In this document: piece by piece, positions 14,514-14,654 of the stretch
Position numbering within the stretch: position 1 is the first letter of the stretch
Layout: each line of letters begins with the position of its first letter
Origin: Chrysochromulina parva
Taxonomy: Eukaryota; Haptophyta; Prymnesiales; Chrysochromulinaceae
Direction: 5' to 3'
Assembly: GCA_002887195.1 (NCBI GenBank)
Contig: PJAB01001413.1
Span: forward strand, 1-14,654
DNA: 14,654 bases
Translations under genes and position numbers: made by a program
The notes under the pieces: model-generated
Database searches by the model: none
What the model saw: only the letters and a program-made list of their open reading frames with translations
What the model was told of the DNA's origin: nothing

Positions 14514-14654
14514 ATGACTGACGGCCAAGAGCGCGTGCGCTTGCGGGCGCGCGAGGGCGAGGCTGTCGAGTGGACGCGCCGGGTGGCCCAGCGAGCTGGC
14601 ACGCTCAAAGACATGATGGACGACGCTCCAACCGAAGATGGCGTCTACCCGGTG
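14514..14654 (+). CDS. SKP1: SKP1-like protein, N-terminal part (cut by window end)
   Basis: ATG 14514 (AAAATGACTGAC) opens 47 codons that run to the window edge without a stop. The peptide aligns with the BTB/POZ-type N-terminus of SKP1: VRLRAREGEAVEW matches the opening beta hairpin, RRVAQRAGTLKDMMDD matches the helix with the S/GT(I/L)K-M(L/M) motif, and VYPV begins the VPLPNV-like strand. SKP1 links F-box proteins to cullin-1 in SCF ubiquitin ligases. Elongin C has a similar fold, but the helix motif and the acidic stretch after it fit SKP1 better. Only the N-terminus is visible, so integrity and copy type are unknown. Confidence 0.75.
   Translation, partial: MTDGQERVRLRAREGEAVEWTRRVAQRAGTLKDMMDDAPTEDGVYPV

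Overview
This window is compact, GC-rich nuclear DNA from a eukaryotic microalga or related protist. The evidence is spliceosomal GT..CAG introns of 64-152 nt, proteins known only from eukaryotes (a TLDc protein, a tail-anchored UBE2J-type E2, a Bud23-like methyltransferase, a SKP1-like protein), no ribosome-binding sites and no operons. The style of the WD40 repeats and the presence of introner-like introns suggest a haptophyte-like alga. That placement is inference only.

There are nine genes in 14.65 kb. Three lie head to tail on +: an N-myristoylatable TLDc (MEAK7-like) protein in five exons (231-2173), a 5'(3')-deoxyribonucleotidase (2355-3083) and an RCC1-repeat/IQ protein (3260-5221). 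After that the strand alternates gene by gene: UBE2J1-like E2 (- 5562-6714, two exons), ABC1/ADCK atypical kinase (+ 7128-9086, probably two exons), WD40 protein (- 9462-11036, six exons), sulfotransferase (+ 11291-12214), Bud23-like rRNA methyltransferase (- 12554-14326) and a truncated SKP1-like gene (+ from 14514). This gives three divergent pairs sharing short upstream regions and three convergent pairs with about 340-375 bp between stop codons. The genes are mostly unrelated housekeeping functions, and I see no pathway linking them. UBE2J1 and SKP1 both belong to ubiquitin pathways, but they are not adjacent.

The most interesting content is how introns are built here. The TLDc gene contains five copies of one short element. 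Each copy carries a shared core (GCATGCAAGTG near its start, CACCACGGCG in the middle, a pyrimidine tract and CCACAG at its end), and each is preceded by a 24-41 bp copy of the exon that follows it. The duplicated exon copy always begins with GT and so supplies the 5' splice site, while the core supplies the 3' splice site. Splicing therefore restores the uninterrupted protein exactly. These are introner-like elements, probably recent. Two copies sit in direct tandem at one site. The WD40 gene shows a second route: near-identical 64-67 nt introns lie at the same phase-1 point between repeat exons, so exon plus intron was amplified as a module. All eleven introns start GTRC.

Gene models were built by joining open frames at GT..CAG sites that restore family motifs. 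No transcript data were available, and start codons are the first plausible ATG.
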